From assembly GCA_041662605.1 (NCBI GenBank), contig JBAZSD010000007.1, positions 62,001 to 126,000 of the forward strand: 64,000 bases of DNA, written 5' to 3'. The notes below the pieces were generated by a model that made no database searches, was not told where the DNA came from, and worked only from the letters and a program-made list of their open reading frames with translations. The translations under genes were made by a program, and so were the position numbers. This DNA comes from Desulfomonilaceae bacterium (lineage in GTDB: Bacteria; Desulfobacterota; Desulfomonilia; Desulfomonilales; Desulfomonilaceae). Below, one piece after another: positions 35,005-43,668 of this stretch (position 1 is its first letter; every line of letters starts with the position of its first letter).

Positions 35005-36480
35005 TTACGGGTTAATGTGTTTAAACTTTACTTTGAATACCGCTTCCGCTCCTGCGGTGCCGACTTCAGTTTCCATGGCTTCGGAGAGGCGTTGGGTATC
35101 TTCCGTTGATCGCTGGCCTCTGGCGTCGGAAATGGTATGTTCCTCGAACCCCATAATGCTCTCCACCTCCTGTTCCAATGCGGTGGTTATCTCTTGTCCT
35201 TTCGCGCCGGTTCTCGTAGTGGCGGCCATTGATGCAAGTTTTTCATACAAATTCTCGATCTTCGTGTTGCGTGCTCGGCTTGCAACTAGATAAACGGTCT
35301 CTTCCCCCGGGTTCTTGTCCAGGACGTACCAGTGCTTCGAGCCTTTGGACGGCAACCAGTAAGATTGCCCAGCTCGCGCTTCACCTGTCCCTTCGGTGAG
35401 CTTGGGGTTCGGGAACAAGCGCCCCACATTTCCCGTCGAATCCCACCACAGGACGTAGACGTAACAGTCCGATTCAGGCCGGAAACTCAAACCCACACGC
35501 TGACCGGACCTGAGCACCGACTCGTTGGTCAGCGGATACTCCTGGTCTGCATCATCCTTGTGGACAAACTGAACCTTGATATTAAGCCTATCCTTGTGCA
35601 CTGGTACCCTAAACACAGGCGTCTCGCCGTCCTGCCCCTTGGGAAAATAGAACTGAGGGTTCTGTTTGTTATTCGTGGCAGAGCGCGTGGAATCGTACAC
35701 ATAGCTATACAGATTGTTAGCGGTGATAGTCCCGGTGCTCAGGTCCTTGCAGGCATCTCCCCGAAGCCCCTTGAGGAAAAAGTGCGTGAAAACGCTGTTC
35801 CCAAACTTGCTTGGCGCTTCATACGACAGCTCGTCGAACCGGCTCGAGGTTAGAGCCATCCGACCCTTGAGAACATTGAACAGAGAGAAAAAACTATCCG
35901 CCTCCTTGGCAATCGCCCGATCAATACCCGGGCTGAACCCCCCGGAATGACACGCATCAGCTATCAGGAGCACACGATCGGAATCGATGCCCTTGAACAA
36001 CGCCTGCTGGTTCATCCAGACGGCAGTGCCGAACAGGTTCTTCATGTTGGTATCATAGGTGAGAAAGTAGAACTCGTCTGGCCGCTCGGGATCCGCTGCA
36101 CCGTGTCCGGAAAGGTAGATCAGCACAAGATCATCCTTTCCCGCAGGCTTCAAGAAATCCCGAAACGCCGCTGTCAGGTTGTCTCTTGTTGCCTCTTCGT
36201 TGACGAGCAATCGAATGTGTGCCCTAGAAAAGAGCTTCTCCCGCTCCTTGAGAAAAGAATGCACGTCCTTCGCATCCCGGTCCGAAATTGTCAATTTACC
36301 TATGCGCGAGTCCTGGAACCGAGTGAGCCCCACCACCACGGCATACAGCTCTCCCTTGCCCTGAGCAGCAGCCATGGCGGTAGGCAAATCGACCATCAAC
36401 AAACCCAACACCGCCCAAGCAGCGCAAAATACCACCAGACGCTCTCTTGACCTCGCCACATTGCCTAACCTTGTTGCCAT
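35005..36480 (-). CDS. Exported caspase-like protein (peptidase C14) with C-terminal DUF4384
   Basis: 491 aa. A hydrophobic N-terminal segment (VVFCAAWAVLGLLMVDLPTA) acts as signal peptide or anchor. The C14 domain spans ~42-260, with His126 in LIYLSGHGAA and Cys177 in LLIADACHSGG. A DUF4384 domain follows (~300-395: GLSFRPESDCYVYVLWWD, VGRLFPN, YWLPSKGSKHWYVL). The domain order is the mirror of the 33200 gene, so the two are not simple duplicates. Both dyad residues are present, so activity is likely. An OmpA pseudogene lies immediately upstream. Confidence 0.92.
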   Translation of the reverse strand: MATRLGNVARSRERLVVFCAAWAVLGLLMVDLPTAMAAAQGKGELYAVVVGLTRFQDSRIGKLTISDRDAKDVHSFLKEREKLFSRAHIRLLVNEEATRDNLTAAFRDFLKPAGKDDLVLIYLSGHGAADPERPDEFYFLTYDTNMKNLFGTAVWMNQQALFKGIDSDRVLLIADACHSGGFSPGIDRAIAKEADSFFSLFNVLKGRMALTSSRFDELSYEAPSKFGNSVFTHFFLKGLRGDACKDLSTGTITANNLYSYVYDSTRSATNNKQNPQFYFPKGQDGETPVFRVPVHKDRLNIKVQFVHKDDADQEYPLTNESVLRSGQRVGLSFRPESDCYVYVLWWDSTGNVGRLFPNPKLTEGTGEARAGQSYWLPSKGSKHWYVLDKNPGEETVYLVASRARNTKIENLYEKLASMAATTRTGAKGQEITTALEQEVESIMGFEEHTISDARGQRSTEDTQRLSEAMETEVGTAGAEAVFKVKFKHINP

Positions 36481-36492
36481 GATTCGACCCTC

Positions 36493-36720
36493 TCAGTTCC
36501 TGTCGTTGTTGTGGAGAAACACGATCTCCACATGCGGGTTCTTCTGGTACGTGTAGGACTGAAACCGCAGCCTGGCGAACCCGAATCCCTAAATGACCAA
36601 GCGCTACGGACAAATGCCGATATGCTTAACAAGATACTCTTTCACCGCGGTTACCCTGTCCAAGCGCAACCGCATGTCCACAGAGCATTTTGCAAAAGGT
36701 TCGGTGGTGTCTGTAAACAC
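36493..36720 (-). pseudogene. Decayed OmpA C-terminal domain
   Basis: Reading the minus strand in the frame ending at 36493 gives RLRLDRVTAVKEYLVKHIG, a stop (36604-36606), RLVI, a second stop (36589-36591), then GFGFARLRFQSYTYQ, KNPHVEIVFLHNND and a final stop. This aligns with DRARVVKEYLVQNF, ERIMTQGFGYTRP and NRRVEVVFVNDD of the OmpA gene at 40851. The N-terminal part is missing. It sits between an intact TPR-OmpA gene and a caspase gene, a dead copy of an OmpA domain. Confidence 0.85.
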
Positions 36721-36728
36721 TCTAACGG

Positions 36729-37604
36729 TTACTCATCCAGTATGATTTCAACCCGTCTGTTCTCGTTTCGTCCTACGCTGGAATCATTAGAAGCCAGCGG
36801 CCACGTCTGACCGAAACATTTTATGCTTAACGATTTTTCATCCAGTTTACATTGATTGACAAGATAATCTCTCACGCTTTCGCTGCGACGTCGGGATAGT
36901 TCAAGATTTCTTTCCGGACTTCCGAGGCTGTCGGTGTGTCCTACGATGAACCATTTCTTGCGCAGTAGTTCTTTGGATCCCAGCGCTTCCCCAATCTGCG
37001 CCAGTTGTCGTTTACTGAGCGAGGTCAATTGCGTCGAACCTGAGAAAAAATGCAGGGTAGGGACACAGATCCGTTTTCGTAGAAACTCATGATGATCTCC
37101 CGGGCACATGCACATGAGCTGAAATGTCTCGTCCTCGTCGAGACAAGACTTGATTTGGTCGTATTTCAGAAACTTAGAACCTTGCTCCACACGTTGAGCG
37201 GCCACTTTCAGGCCGGCTCTTAGCCTTTCGTTGTCTGGTTTGATCTCCAAGCCTTTAACAAAAGCGTCGTATGAATCCTTATATCTACCTGATTTCAGGT
37301 ACAACTCCGCCAGACCGAGGGTTGGAACGAACAAATCTGGTTTGTTTATAATGGCCTGTTTATAATATTTCTCAGCTTGCTCGAACTCTCCCAGATTTTC
37401 ACAAGCATCCGCTAGATTGACAAACGCCTCGGCGTACGTCGGGCATAATTGCACGGCCCGGTCAAACGCGGCTTTCCTTTGGATGTAGTTCAGAAGTCTT
37501 ACACCCTCTTGATACGTTTCTTTTGCTCTGTCGCAGTTGTCATCCGCCACGGCCAATGTCGGAATCGACACGAGGGCCCAAAAGATCATTATGAATCGAA
37601 TCAT
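36729..37604 (-). CDS. Exported TPR-OmpA protein
   Basis: 291 aa. A signal peptide (MIRFIMIFWALVSIPTLAVA) precedes three to four TPRs (~22-140: FDRAVQLCPTYAEAFVNLADAC, in two halves FDRAVQLCP and YAEAFVNLADA) and an OmpA-like domain (~185-291) with FIVGHTDSLGSPERNLELSRRR and NRRVEIIL at the end. It probably anchors a TPR scaffold to peptidoglycan. Its ATG overlaps the TGA of the upstream TPR-CHAT gene (ATGA), so the protease and its likely partner are translationally coupled. Confidence 0.9.
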   Translation of the reverse strand: MIRFIMIFWALVSIPTLAVADDNCDRAKETYQEGVRLLNYIQRKAAFDRAVQLCPTYAEAFVNLADACENLGEFEQAEKYYKQAIINKPDLFVPTLGLAELYLKSGRYKDSYDAFVKGLEIKPDNERLRAGLKVAAQRVEQGSKFLKYDQIKSCLDEDETFQLMCMCPGDHHEFLRKRICVPTLHFFSGSTQLTSLSKRQLAQIGEALGSKELLRKKWFIVGHTDSLGSPERNLELSRRRSESVRDYLVNQCKLDEKSLSIKCFGQTWPLASNDSSVGRNENRRVEIILDE

Positions 37605-40600
37605 GACGCTTCCCCCACAAGGATAAACGGAGCCCAGAAGAACGGATGGTCATAGCCGGCCTGACGGATTTGGTCCCGGGCGAGCTTCAAGGCTTCCTGT
37701 TTGCTCTTGCCTTCTTTCAGATGACCAAAAAAACTCTCGACCATCATCACGGACGATTTCTCAGCCACCGACCACAGGCTCATGAGCACCGATTTTGCTC
37801 CGGCATATTGGAAAGCCCTGCCCATGCCCATGTTACCCTCACCGGAGATGTTACGGCCAAGACCACTCTGACATGCGGTCAACGCAGCTATGTCACAGTT
37901 GATATTTAAGCCCATGACTTCACTCATTCTCAAGAAACCGTCCTGACCCTTGGGTGGATCCAGAAGCGTTAATATCAGCACCGGCTCCTGGATGCCGGGC
38001 AAGCCTTTCCCAAAGTATCCGTGTGTCGCAAACACTACCGCGCGGTAGACGGTCAGGTCCTTCTCAAGGAGTAGGGACTTCTTGGCAGCCATACCTTCGT
38101 AGAGATCAGTCCGGGAAGGATTGGCATTCTTCAGTGATGCGCCAAGTTGTGCCGTAAGTTCAACCCTTCTGAATGTGATCGAATTCTGATCCTCCATAGG
38201 CACAAGGAGGTCTGTGGGGAGGGTGGCTACGAGTCTTTCCTGCTCCTGTTTGGCGTAATTGACCAGCCGAGGATCACCTGCGTTAAAAACAGGGTCTACC
38301 ATGGCCAACGTCTTCTCGCCTGTTTTCTTCAGCTTGCCTAATGTGCGAGCCAATGTGAGGGCTGTCACCGACTGGTAGTAGGAAATCGGATTGCGGTCCC
38401 CAAAGAATTCAGCCCCTGAAGTTTGAGGTCTTTTCCCGTCTGTTAAAATCTTTCCCGCATTGTTGAGCGTGAGCATCTCGAAGGGGACCACGCCGAGAGA
38501 ACCATCAGGGATAATGATTACCGGTGTGTCTTTGGGCAGGTCCGACAGGATGTCTCCAAGCAGGAGGTCCGACAGTTTCTTGCCAGCAGCAAAGTCAAAG
38601 GCCTTGAGTTTCGGTATGGGGGAATCCCCAGGAAGCATCTCCACAGGCTCCCGGAACTTACGAACCAACTCGTCAAGGTCATTTCTGGTAATGGTTTTAA
38701 AAAGTCCTTTGATTATCTTCTTGCCGTGCCCCAGATATACGCAGATTCCAGGTTCCGTAACCTCATATTCAAGGGTCCATTCATCGTCCTTTATGGCCGA
38801 GTGTTCGAGGCTCATGGGCTGCGGGTATTTCGTGGCAGCGAAAAGGGGATATTCGTTTCTCAGTTTATCTATATGTCGCTCCTTTTCGGATCGTACATCA
38901 CTAACCTGTTTCTCAAACGATTCAATCGCATCCGTGGACCCTTTCTCATAGGCCTTTTTAAGCCCCTGACTAAGCCCTGCCAGCCTGAAGTTTATGTCGG
39001 CGTCCTGATCCAGAACATTTTTGGGCACATCAAGAACTACGTTCTGAGACCTCCCGGATAATGATTCTGCGAAGATTCGTGCCTTTGTCCCCTCCGATTC
39101 CTTGAAAGATTGTTCAGGTTTTCCGCTCTTCAAGAGGACACGTGCCAATCCCTCGTATGGGATTATCCTGGGGATATTCAAAATCTGGGCGTCGTAGAAA
39201 TCAGCCCGTTGGGCAGGCGTCAAACTGTCTCTAATCTGTTCTGTCAGATTAATGGCATGTTTGAAATGTTCCGCCGACTTGTCATATTGGTTCAGCCCCT
39301 CATAGGAGAGACCTAGCCCTGTATGTCCCGTAAACAACCCATCAGCGTCGCGGTTCTTTAATGATCTGTTTAGTTTGCGCTCAAACTGGCTTCTGGCCTC
39401 ATTATAGTCGGCATTCAGAAGCGCAAGCCTACCAAGAGACACCGAAAAATTAGTTTTCTTCAGGATAGGTTCCGCACGCTGGATGTCTCCCATGGCTAGA
39501 TAAACATCACCGATAGAATTCTCAGTGCCGTTATAAGGGACACCAATCTTTTTTCTCAATGCAAGGTCTTTCTCATAGTATTCCAGAGCCTTCTGATACT
39601 GGCCCCAGGATTTGTATACCATACCTATGTGGGTCAGCGTGACTCCCTCGCCGCTTACATCCCCTATTTTTCGCCTTATAGCCAGCGACTTTACTTGGTA
39701 TTCCAGAGCCTTCTGATACTGGCCCCAGGACTGGTATACTCCCGCTATGTTGTTAAGGTTGGCTCCCTCTCCCTGAACATCGCCAATCTTCTGGTTTATA
39801 GCCAGCGCCTTCTCATAGTATTCCAGAGCCTTCTGATACTGGCCCCAGGACTGGTATACCATACCTATGTGGGTCAGCGTGATTCCCTCTCCCTTTACAT
39901 CCCCTGTCTTTTTCTCGATAGCCAGCGCCTTCTCATAGTATTCCAGAGCCTTCTGATACTGGCCCCAGGACTGGTATACCCACCCTATGTTGTTAAGGTT
40001 GGCTCCCTCTCCCTTTACATAGCCAAGCTTCTGGTTTATAGCCAGCGCCTTCTCATAGTATTCCAGAGCCTTCTGATACTGGCCCCAGGACTGGTATACC
40101 GACCCTATGTTGCTAAGTATGACTCCCTCGCCTTTAACATCGCCTGTCTTTTGCTTGATAGCCAGCGCCTTCTCATAGTATTCCAGAGCCTTCTGATACT
40201 GGTCCCAGGATTTGTATACCGACCCTATGTTGTTAAGGTTGGCTTCTTCACCCTTAACATCGCCAAGCTTCTGGTTTATAGCCAGCGCCTTCTCAAAGTA
40301 TTCCAAGGCCTTGGCATACTGGTACCAGGAACTGTAAACCCACCCTATGTGGTTAAGCGTCTCGCCTTCATCCTTAACATCGCCAAGCTTCTGGTTTATA
40401 GCCAGCTCCTTCTCAAAGTATTCAATTGCATTCTGATGCTTCCCCCAGGACTGGTAAACCCACCCTATGTTGTCAAGGGTGGCTCCCTCAGCCTTTGCAT
40501 CGCCAAGCTTCTGGTTTATAGCCAGCGCCTTCTCATAGTATTCCAAGGCCTTCTGGCGCTGGCCCCAGGATTTGTAAACCGACCCTATTTTGTTAAGCGT

Positions 40601-40825
40601 GAACCCTTTTCTTTTATCCGACTCGACGCCCTCGAAGATTTTAAGAGCCTCTTCATATTTCGCGAGGACGTTTTGCATGTCCTCCCTGGAGCGGGCTTTC
40701 AGTTTCAAGTCTTCGGCTTGTTTCAATATAGCGATACCCTGCTGTTCCGATTGGGCAAGCCCGACCATAGGAGTCAGAATACACGCCATAAAAAATGCGA
40801 CTGTCCCCAACAGGGTCTTTTTCAT
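37601..40825 (-). CDS. Exported TPR-CHAT protein (putative cysteine protease), short form
   Basis: 1074 aa from the ATG at 40825, which follows AGGAGGCAGTGTT and starts a signal peptide (MKKTLLGTVAFFMACILTP, then cleavage after GLAQ). The longer open frame to 40942 overlaps the upstream OmpA gene and lacks a ribosome binding site. Nine 40-residue TPR units (~55-430) are followed by helical spacer and CHAT (~760-1072), with His935 in VVFATHG and Cys985 in LTACQSGLG. It is a paralogue of the 28585 protein with fewer TPRs. Neighbours on both sides are OmpA-domain proteins, one coupled by ATGA. Confidence 0.9.
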   Translation of the reverse strand: MKKTLLGTVAFFMACILTPMVGLAQSEQQGIAILKQAEDLKLKARSREDMQNVLAKYEEALKIFEGVESDKRKGFTLNKIGSVYKSWGQRQKALEYYEKALAINQKLGDAKAEGATLDNIGWVYQSWGKHQNAIEYFEKELAINQKLGDVKDEGETLNHIGWVYSSWYQYAKALEYFEKALAINQKLGDVKGEEANLNNIGSVYKSWDQYQKALEYYEKALAIKQKTGDVKGEGVILSNIGSVYQSWGQYQKALEYYEKALAINQKLGYVKGEGANLNNIGWVYQSWGQYQKALEYYEKALAIEKKTGDVKGEGITLTHIGMVYQSWGQYQKALEYYEKALAINQKIGDVQGEGANLNNIAGVYQSWGQYQKALEYQVKSLAIRRKIGDVSGEGVTLTHIGMVYKSWGQYQKALEYYEKDLALRKKIGVPYNGTENSIGDVYLAMGDIQRAEPILKKTNFSVSLGRLALLNADYNEARSQFERKLNRSLKNRDADGLFTGHTGLGLSYEGLNQYDKSAEHFKHAINLTEQIRDSLTPAQRADFYDAQILNIPRIIPYEGLARVLLKSGKPEQSFKESEGTKARIFAESLSGRSQNVVLDVPKNVLDQDADINFRLAGLSQGLKKAYEKGSTDAIESFEKQVSDVRSEKERHIDKLRNEYPLFAATKYPQPMSLEHSAIKDDEWTLEYEVTEPGICVYLGHGKKIIKGLFKTITRNDLDELVRKFREPVEMLPGDSPIPKLKAFDFAAGKKLSDLLLGDILSDLPKDTPVIIIPDGSLGVVPFEMLTLNNAGKILTDGKRPQTSGAEFFGDRNPISYYQSVTALTLARTLGKLKKTGEKTLAMVDPVFNAGDPRLVNYAKQEQERLVATLPTDLLVPMEDQNSITFRRVELTAQLGASLKNANPSRTDLYEGMAAKKSLLLEKDLTVYRAVVFATHGYFGKGLPGIQEPVLILTLLDPPKGQDGFLRMSEVMGLNINCDIAALTACQSGLGRNISGEGNMGMGRAFQYAGAKSVLMSLWSVAEKSSVMMVESFFGHLKEGKSKQEALKLARDQIRQAGYDHPFFWAPFILVGEAS
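39541..40620 (-). repeat. 120-bp tandem repeats encoding TPRs of the short CHAT protein
   Basis: Nine units with an exact 120-bp period. The middle units share long identical blocks, such as the stretch coding for WGQYQKALEYYEKALAI, whereas outer units have drifted (WYQYAKALEYF, WGKHQNAIEYF). This is the same pattern of central homogenisation as in the 28585 gene. Confidence 0.85.
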
Positions 40826-40850
40826 AACACTGCCTCCTGTTTTGAAAATC

Positions 40851-41864
40851 TCATTTCTTTGAGTCGTCATTGACGAACACCACTTCGACCCGCCGATTTT
40901 TTTCGTTGGTATGCGGAAAATGTTTGGGTCTTGTATATCCAAAACCCTGGGTCATGATCCTTTCGGGGGCCACCTTGAAGTTCTGGACGAGATATTCTTT
41001 AACAACCCTAGCTCTGTCATTTGATAGATCCATGTTGCGTTCAAACCCACCCACAGTGTTGGCGTGCCCCTCTATAACAAACTTGTATGAGGCCATATCT
41101 ACCGATGAAAGGGCCTTTCCTATCTCATTCAACTGATTGATTGGGTCGCCTTGTTTGATCGTAGAGGACCAGCCGTCAAAGAGAATGTTATTGAAAGATT
41201 GTCGGGCAGTGTCGGCGACGGTGAAATTTTCGATCCCCATCGTTTTGTACATGCCCATTAAATTGGCGCTTTTCACCTGATCGGTAATCTTGGACGCGTT
41301 TTTGACATTTTTCGTATCTTCAGGATCAGACTCAGCAAGACGCTTAGCCTCATCTAGACGCTCCTTGACCCCTTGAACGTTAGGTTGGGATTTCAGTGCG
41401 TTCTCATAGCTCTCAACGGCAAGGGGATAGCGCCCCTGTGCCATGTAGACATCTCCCAATCCGATCTTAGGGGCCACCAGGTTGCGGTTTAGGTCGATGG
41501 CTTTGGAGTAATTTCTTACGGCTTCGTCAAGTAGTTTATTCGCTTCAAGCAAGCTTTTCTGGTCATTCTTCTTCTTGCTAAGTCCCAAGTGTTCAAAAGC
41601 GTCGGCAAGGTTTACATAGGCCTCAGCGTACGTTGGGCAAAGGTCCACGGCCTTTTGAAACGAGGCTCGGCGTGCTTCGTAGTTGATTAATTTGACGCCT
41701 TCGTCATATTTCGTTTTAGCAGCGGACAATTGGTCTGCCGAACAAGGTCCTTGCATTGAACGACCCTTGGGCGAGTCCTCCAGGGCCAAGCCCTTCACAT
41801 GGACGCATAGAAATGTCACTAATAGTGATAAACAAAAAAGGTATCTGTTTATCCTGCAGTTCAT
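40851..41864 (-). CDS. Exported TPR-OmpA protein
   Basis: 337 aa. A signal peptide (LFCLSLLVTFLCVHVKGLA) precedes TPRs (~45-175; ATYAEAYVNLADAFEHLG-type units) and a C-terminal OmpA domain (~225-335) with FVIEGHANTVGGFERNMDLSN, split here as FVIEGHANTVGG and ERNMDLSNDRA, and NEKNRRVEVVFV. GHAN replaces the usual GHTD. It is probably peptidoglycan-anchored. It is the first structural gene after the sigma/anti-sigma pair, 25 bp before the short TPR-CHAT gene. Confidence 0.9.
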   Translation of the reverse strand: MNCRINRYLFCLSLLVTFLCVHVKGLALEDSPKGRSMQGPCSADQLSAAKTKYDEGVKLINYEARRASFQKAVDLCPTYAEAYVNLADAFEHLGLSKKKNDQKSLLEANKLLDEAVRNYSKAIDLNRNLVAPKIGLGDVYMAQGRYPLAVESYENALKSQPNVQGVKERLDEAKRLAESDPEDTKNVKNASKITDQVKSANLMGMYKTMGIENFTVADTARQSFNNILFDGWSSTIKQGDPINQLNEIGKALSSVDMASYKFVIEGHANTVGGFERNMDLSNDRARVVKEYLVQNFKVAPERIMTQGFGYTRPKHFPHTNEKNRRVEVVFVNDDSKK

Positions 41865-41963
41865 TCGGCAAACCCTCCCTTACTGCAATTCCCACAGAAC
41901 GTGGTTCAGAGTAATACGTTGAATATCATTAGCCGACTTTTCCTCATAGACAGAGGTGGTAAT

Positions 41964-43064
41964 TCATTTAGTCCGGTTTTCGATTTTCAAATCATTTAAT
42001 AACGCTAATGAGTAATTTACCCTCGAAGCCAATTCGGTACCAGATAACCTAGACTGAATAGACTCAGCCAAAATTTGGCCGTTGTGTGTATCAATAAGTT
42101 GGGATTTCAATTCAAATTTATCTTTGTCGGCTTTAACATTTTGTAAAAGGGCAAAATTTATTGAAGATTCCTTGTAAAATTCGCTCAATGCCTCGGTTGG
42201 AGAAAGATGTCGATCGGCGACTTTGTCCACGAATTGTTTCAACTCCGCTGGAGTTGAGAATTGGAATCTTTTCTCTAACTCAACCGTTGGTTTAAGACCC
42301 TCATAAAGGGAGTCTATCGTGGACTGAGGCAAGGGCTTTTCGAATCCATGAAATATTATGATGGGAGCCAGTTTCAGTTTTGGCGCTTCGAAAAGCATTG
42401 GTTTAGAGGCCCCATGACCTACCAAGGGAGCTGATTTGGCGATTTTTTGTCTTGCCGGCGCCTCAGAAAACAATGACTTGGGGATAGCCTGAGGTCCAGT
42501 CTCTTCCCAATTTTCAGAGCTTACCCCTATGAAAGTGGGAATGGTTCCATGAGGATATAGTAATATGACCGCCAGGATAGCGGCGACAGCGGCCCCCAGA
42601 GCCAATGCGGGCGTCTTGAAAATGGAATTTAACCAGCCTGGCGCCCAGGCAAACCCACTTTTACCTGCAAATCTTCGAGAGTGAACTCGCGTGGGAAAAC
42701 TCTTTTCAAGCTCATTTTTAATTTTATCCGGCAGCTTTGTTGTGGCGAATCCTTCCCTATATTGGGCCACTTCGGCGCAACACAGAGGACAGTCTTCAAG
42801 ATGTTGGGCAATTCTTCCGGTTGGGTCCGTTCCTTCTTCGATGAATTCGTACAACTCCCATGCTTCCGGACAGAAAACACCTTTGTCTGTTCTCAGAATA
42901 TTTACGACCAACCCAAGAGATTCTATTTCTTCCGAACACTCTGCGCATTCTCTAATGTGATTTTCAACCAACCTGCGCTCATTAGTAGATAAGCCTTCGT
43001 CAACATACATCAGCAGTAGGTCGGCTGGGTGTTCATCAGTTTTCTTTTGATCAGAAGGGATCAT
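41964..43064 (-). CDS. Membrane anti-sigma factor with zinc-finger (ZAS-like) motifs and exported C-terminal domain
   Basis: 366 aa. Two HxxxCxxC motifs, HIRECAEC (~36-43) and HLEDCPLC (~87-94), match the zinc-binding anti-sigma domain of RsrA/ChrR-type factors, here doubled. A transmembrane helix ALALGAAVAAILAVILLYP (~150-170) follows, then about 195 residues outside the membrane. That outer part (VELEKRFQFSTPAELKQFV, then ALLQNVKADKDKFELKSQLID) resembles TolB-N/FlgO-like folds only loosely. Its start overlaps the sigma gene by 14 bp. It should hold the sigma factor until an envelope signal, perhaps proteolysis, releases it. Confidence 0.85.
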   Translation of the reverse strand: MIPSDQKKTDEHPADLLLMYVDEGLSTNERRLVENHIRECAECSEEIESLGLVVNILRTDKGVFCPEAWELYEFIEEGTDPTGRIAQHLEDCPLCCAEVAQYREGFATTKLPDKIKNELEKSFPTRVHSRRFAGKSGFAWAPGWLNSIFKTPALALGAAVAAILAVILLYPHGTIPTFIGVSSENWEETGPQAIPKSLFSEAPARQKIAKSAPLVGHGASKPMLFEAPKLKLAPIIIFHGFEKPLPQSTIDSLYEGLKPTVELEKRFQFSTPAELKQFVDKVADRHLSPTEALSEFYKESSINFALLQNVKADKDKFELKSQLIDTHNGQILAESIQSRLSGTELASRVNYSLALLNDLKIENRTK

Positions 43065-43668
43065 TTGTCGCCCCTTTCTTGACCAGCCTCTGAAAACTTG
43101 CCCTCAATTCCTTAATACAACGAGCTACCTGAACAGCAAGGGAGTTCTCATTCGCTTTCAGTACCTTAGAAATTTCCGAATATGGCAGTTCTTCGAGATA
43201 TCTCAACCGTAAAAGCTCTCTGCATCTTTCACCCAGCATACGCAAGGACTGCCTCAGAAAATGGGTTTGCTGTCGGAAGACCAATTCTTCTTCCTGGTTC
43301 CCCGTGGGATGAATCTGTATCCGGCAACTAGCCGCCTCTGAAAGATGGTCTTCGAGAGGTTCAGTTTCGGCGTCTCTCTTCGCCGCCGATGAGAATCTAT
43401 ATTGATCGATACAAACCCTTTCGGCGATAGTACACACGTATTTCGGAAGAGGGTAAGATGAGTCATAATTCTTTAGAGCGGATGTCAGGGCCATGAACAC
43501 CTCTTGGGTGACATCCTCCAACCCTTCCTGAGAAACGCGCAAACGTCTCTTAACAACCAACCCGACCAGTCTCTGAAAACGGTGATATAATTCCGTCCAG
43601 GCAAGCTCGGAACCGGATAAACATCGGTCGACGAGATCTGAGTCTCTGTCATCCATATTAAAGGCCAT
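43051..43668 (-). CDS. ECF-subfamily RNA polymerase sigma factor
   Basis: 205 aa. Region 2 (~20-95) contains AWTELYHRFQRLVGLVVKRRL and GLEDVTQEVFMALTSAL, then YVCTIAERVCIDQYR. Region 4 (~140-195) contains RELLRLRYLEELPYSEISKVL followed by the recognition helix NENSLAVQVARCIKELR. Regions 3 and 1 are absent, as in ECF factors. It heads the 23-kb cluster and overlaps its anti-sigma gene, so it very likely directs transcription of itself and the CHAT/caspase/OmpA genes. ATG 43668 is used; ATG 43656 is possible. Confidence 0.92.
   Translation of the reverse strand: MAFNMDDRDSDLVDRCLSGSELAWTELYHRFQRLVGLVVKRRLRVSQEGLEDVTQEVFMALTSALKNYDSSYPLPKYVCTIAERVCIDQYRFSSAAKRDAETEPLEDHLSEAASCRIQIHPTGNQEEELVFRQQTHFLRQSLRMLGERCRELLRLRYLEELPYSEISKVLKANENSLAVQVARCIKELRASFQRLVKKGATNDPF

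Noticed and set aside
28585..40825. gRAMP/Craspase type III-E CRISPR system suggested by TPR-CHAT
   Set aside because: No gRAMP (Cas7-11) gene or CRISPR array, and these TPR-CHAT proteins carry signal peptides.
39629..40873. Long plus-strand open frame opposite the TPR array of the short CHAT gene
   Set aside because: A mirror of the 120-bp repeats; the minus-strand frame has signal peptide, TPRs and CHAT and is clearly the gene.
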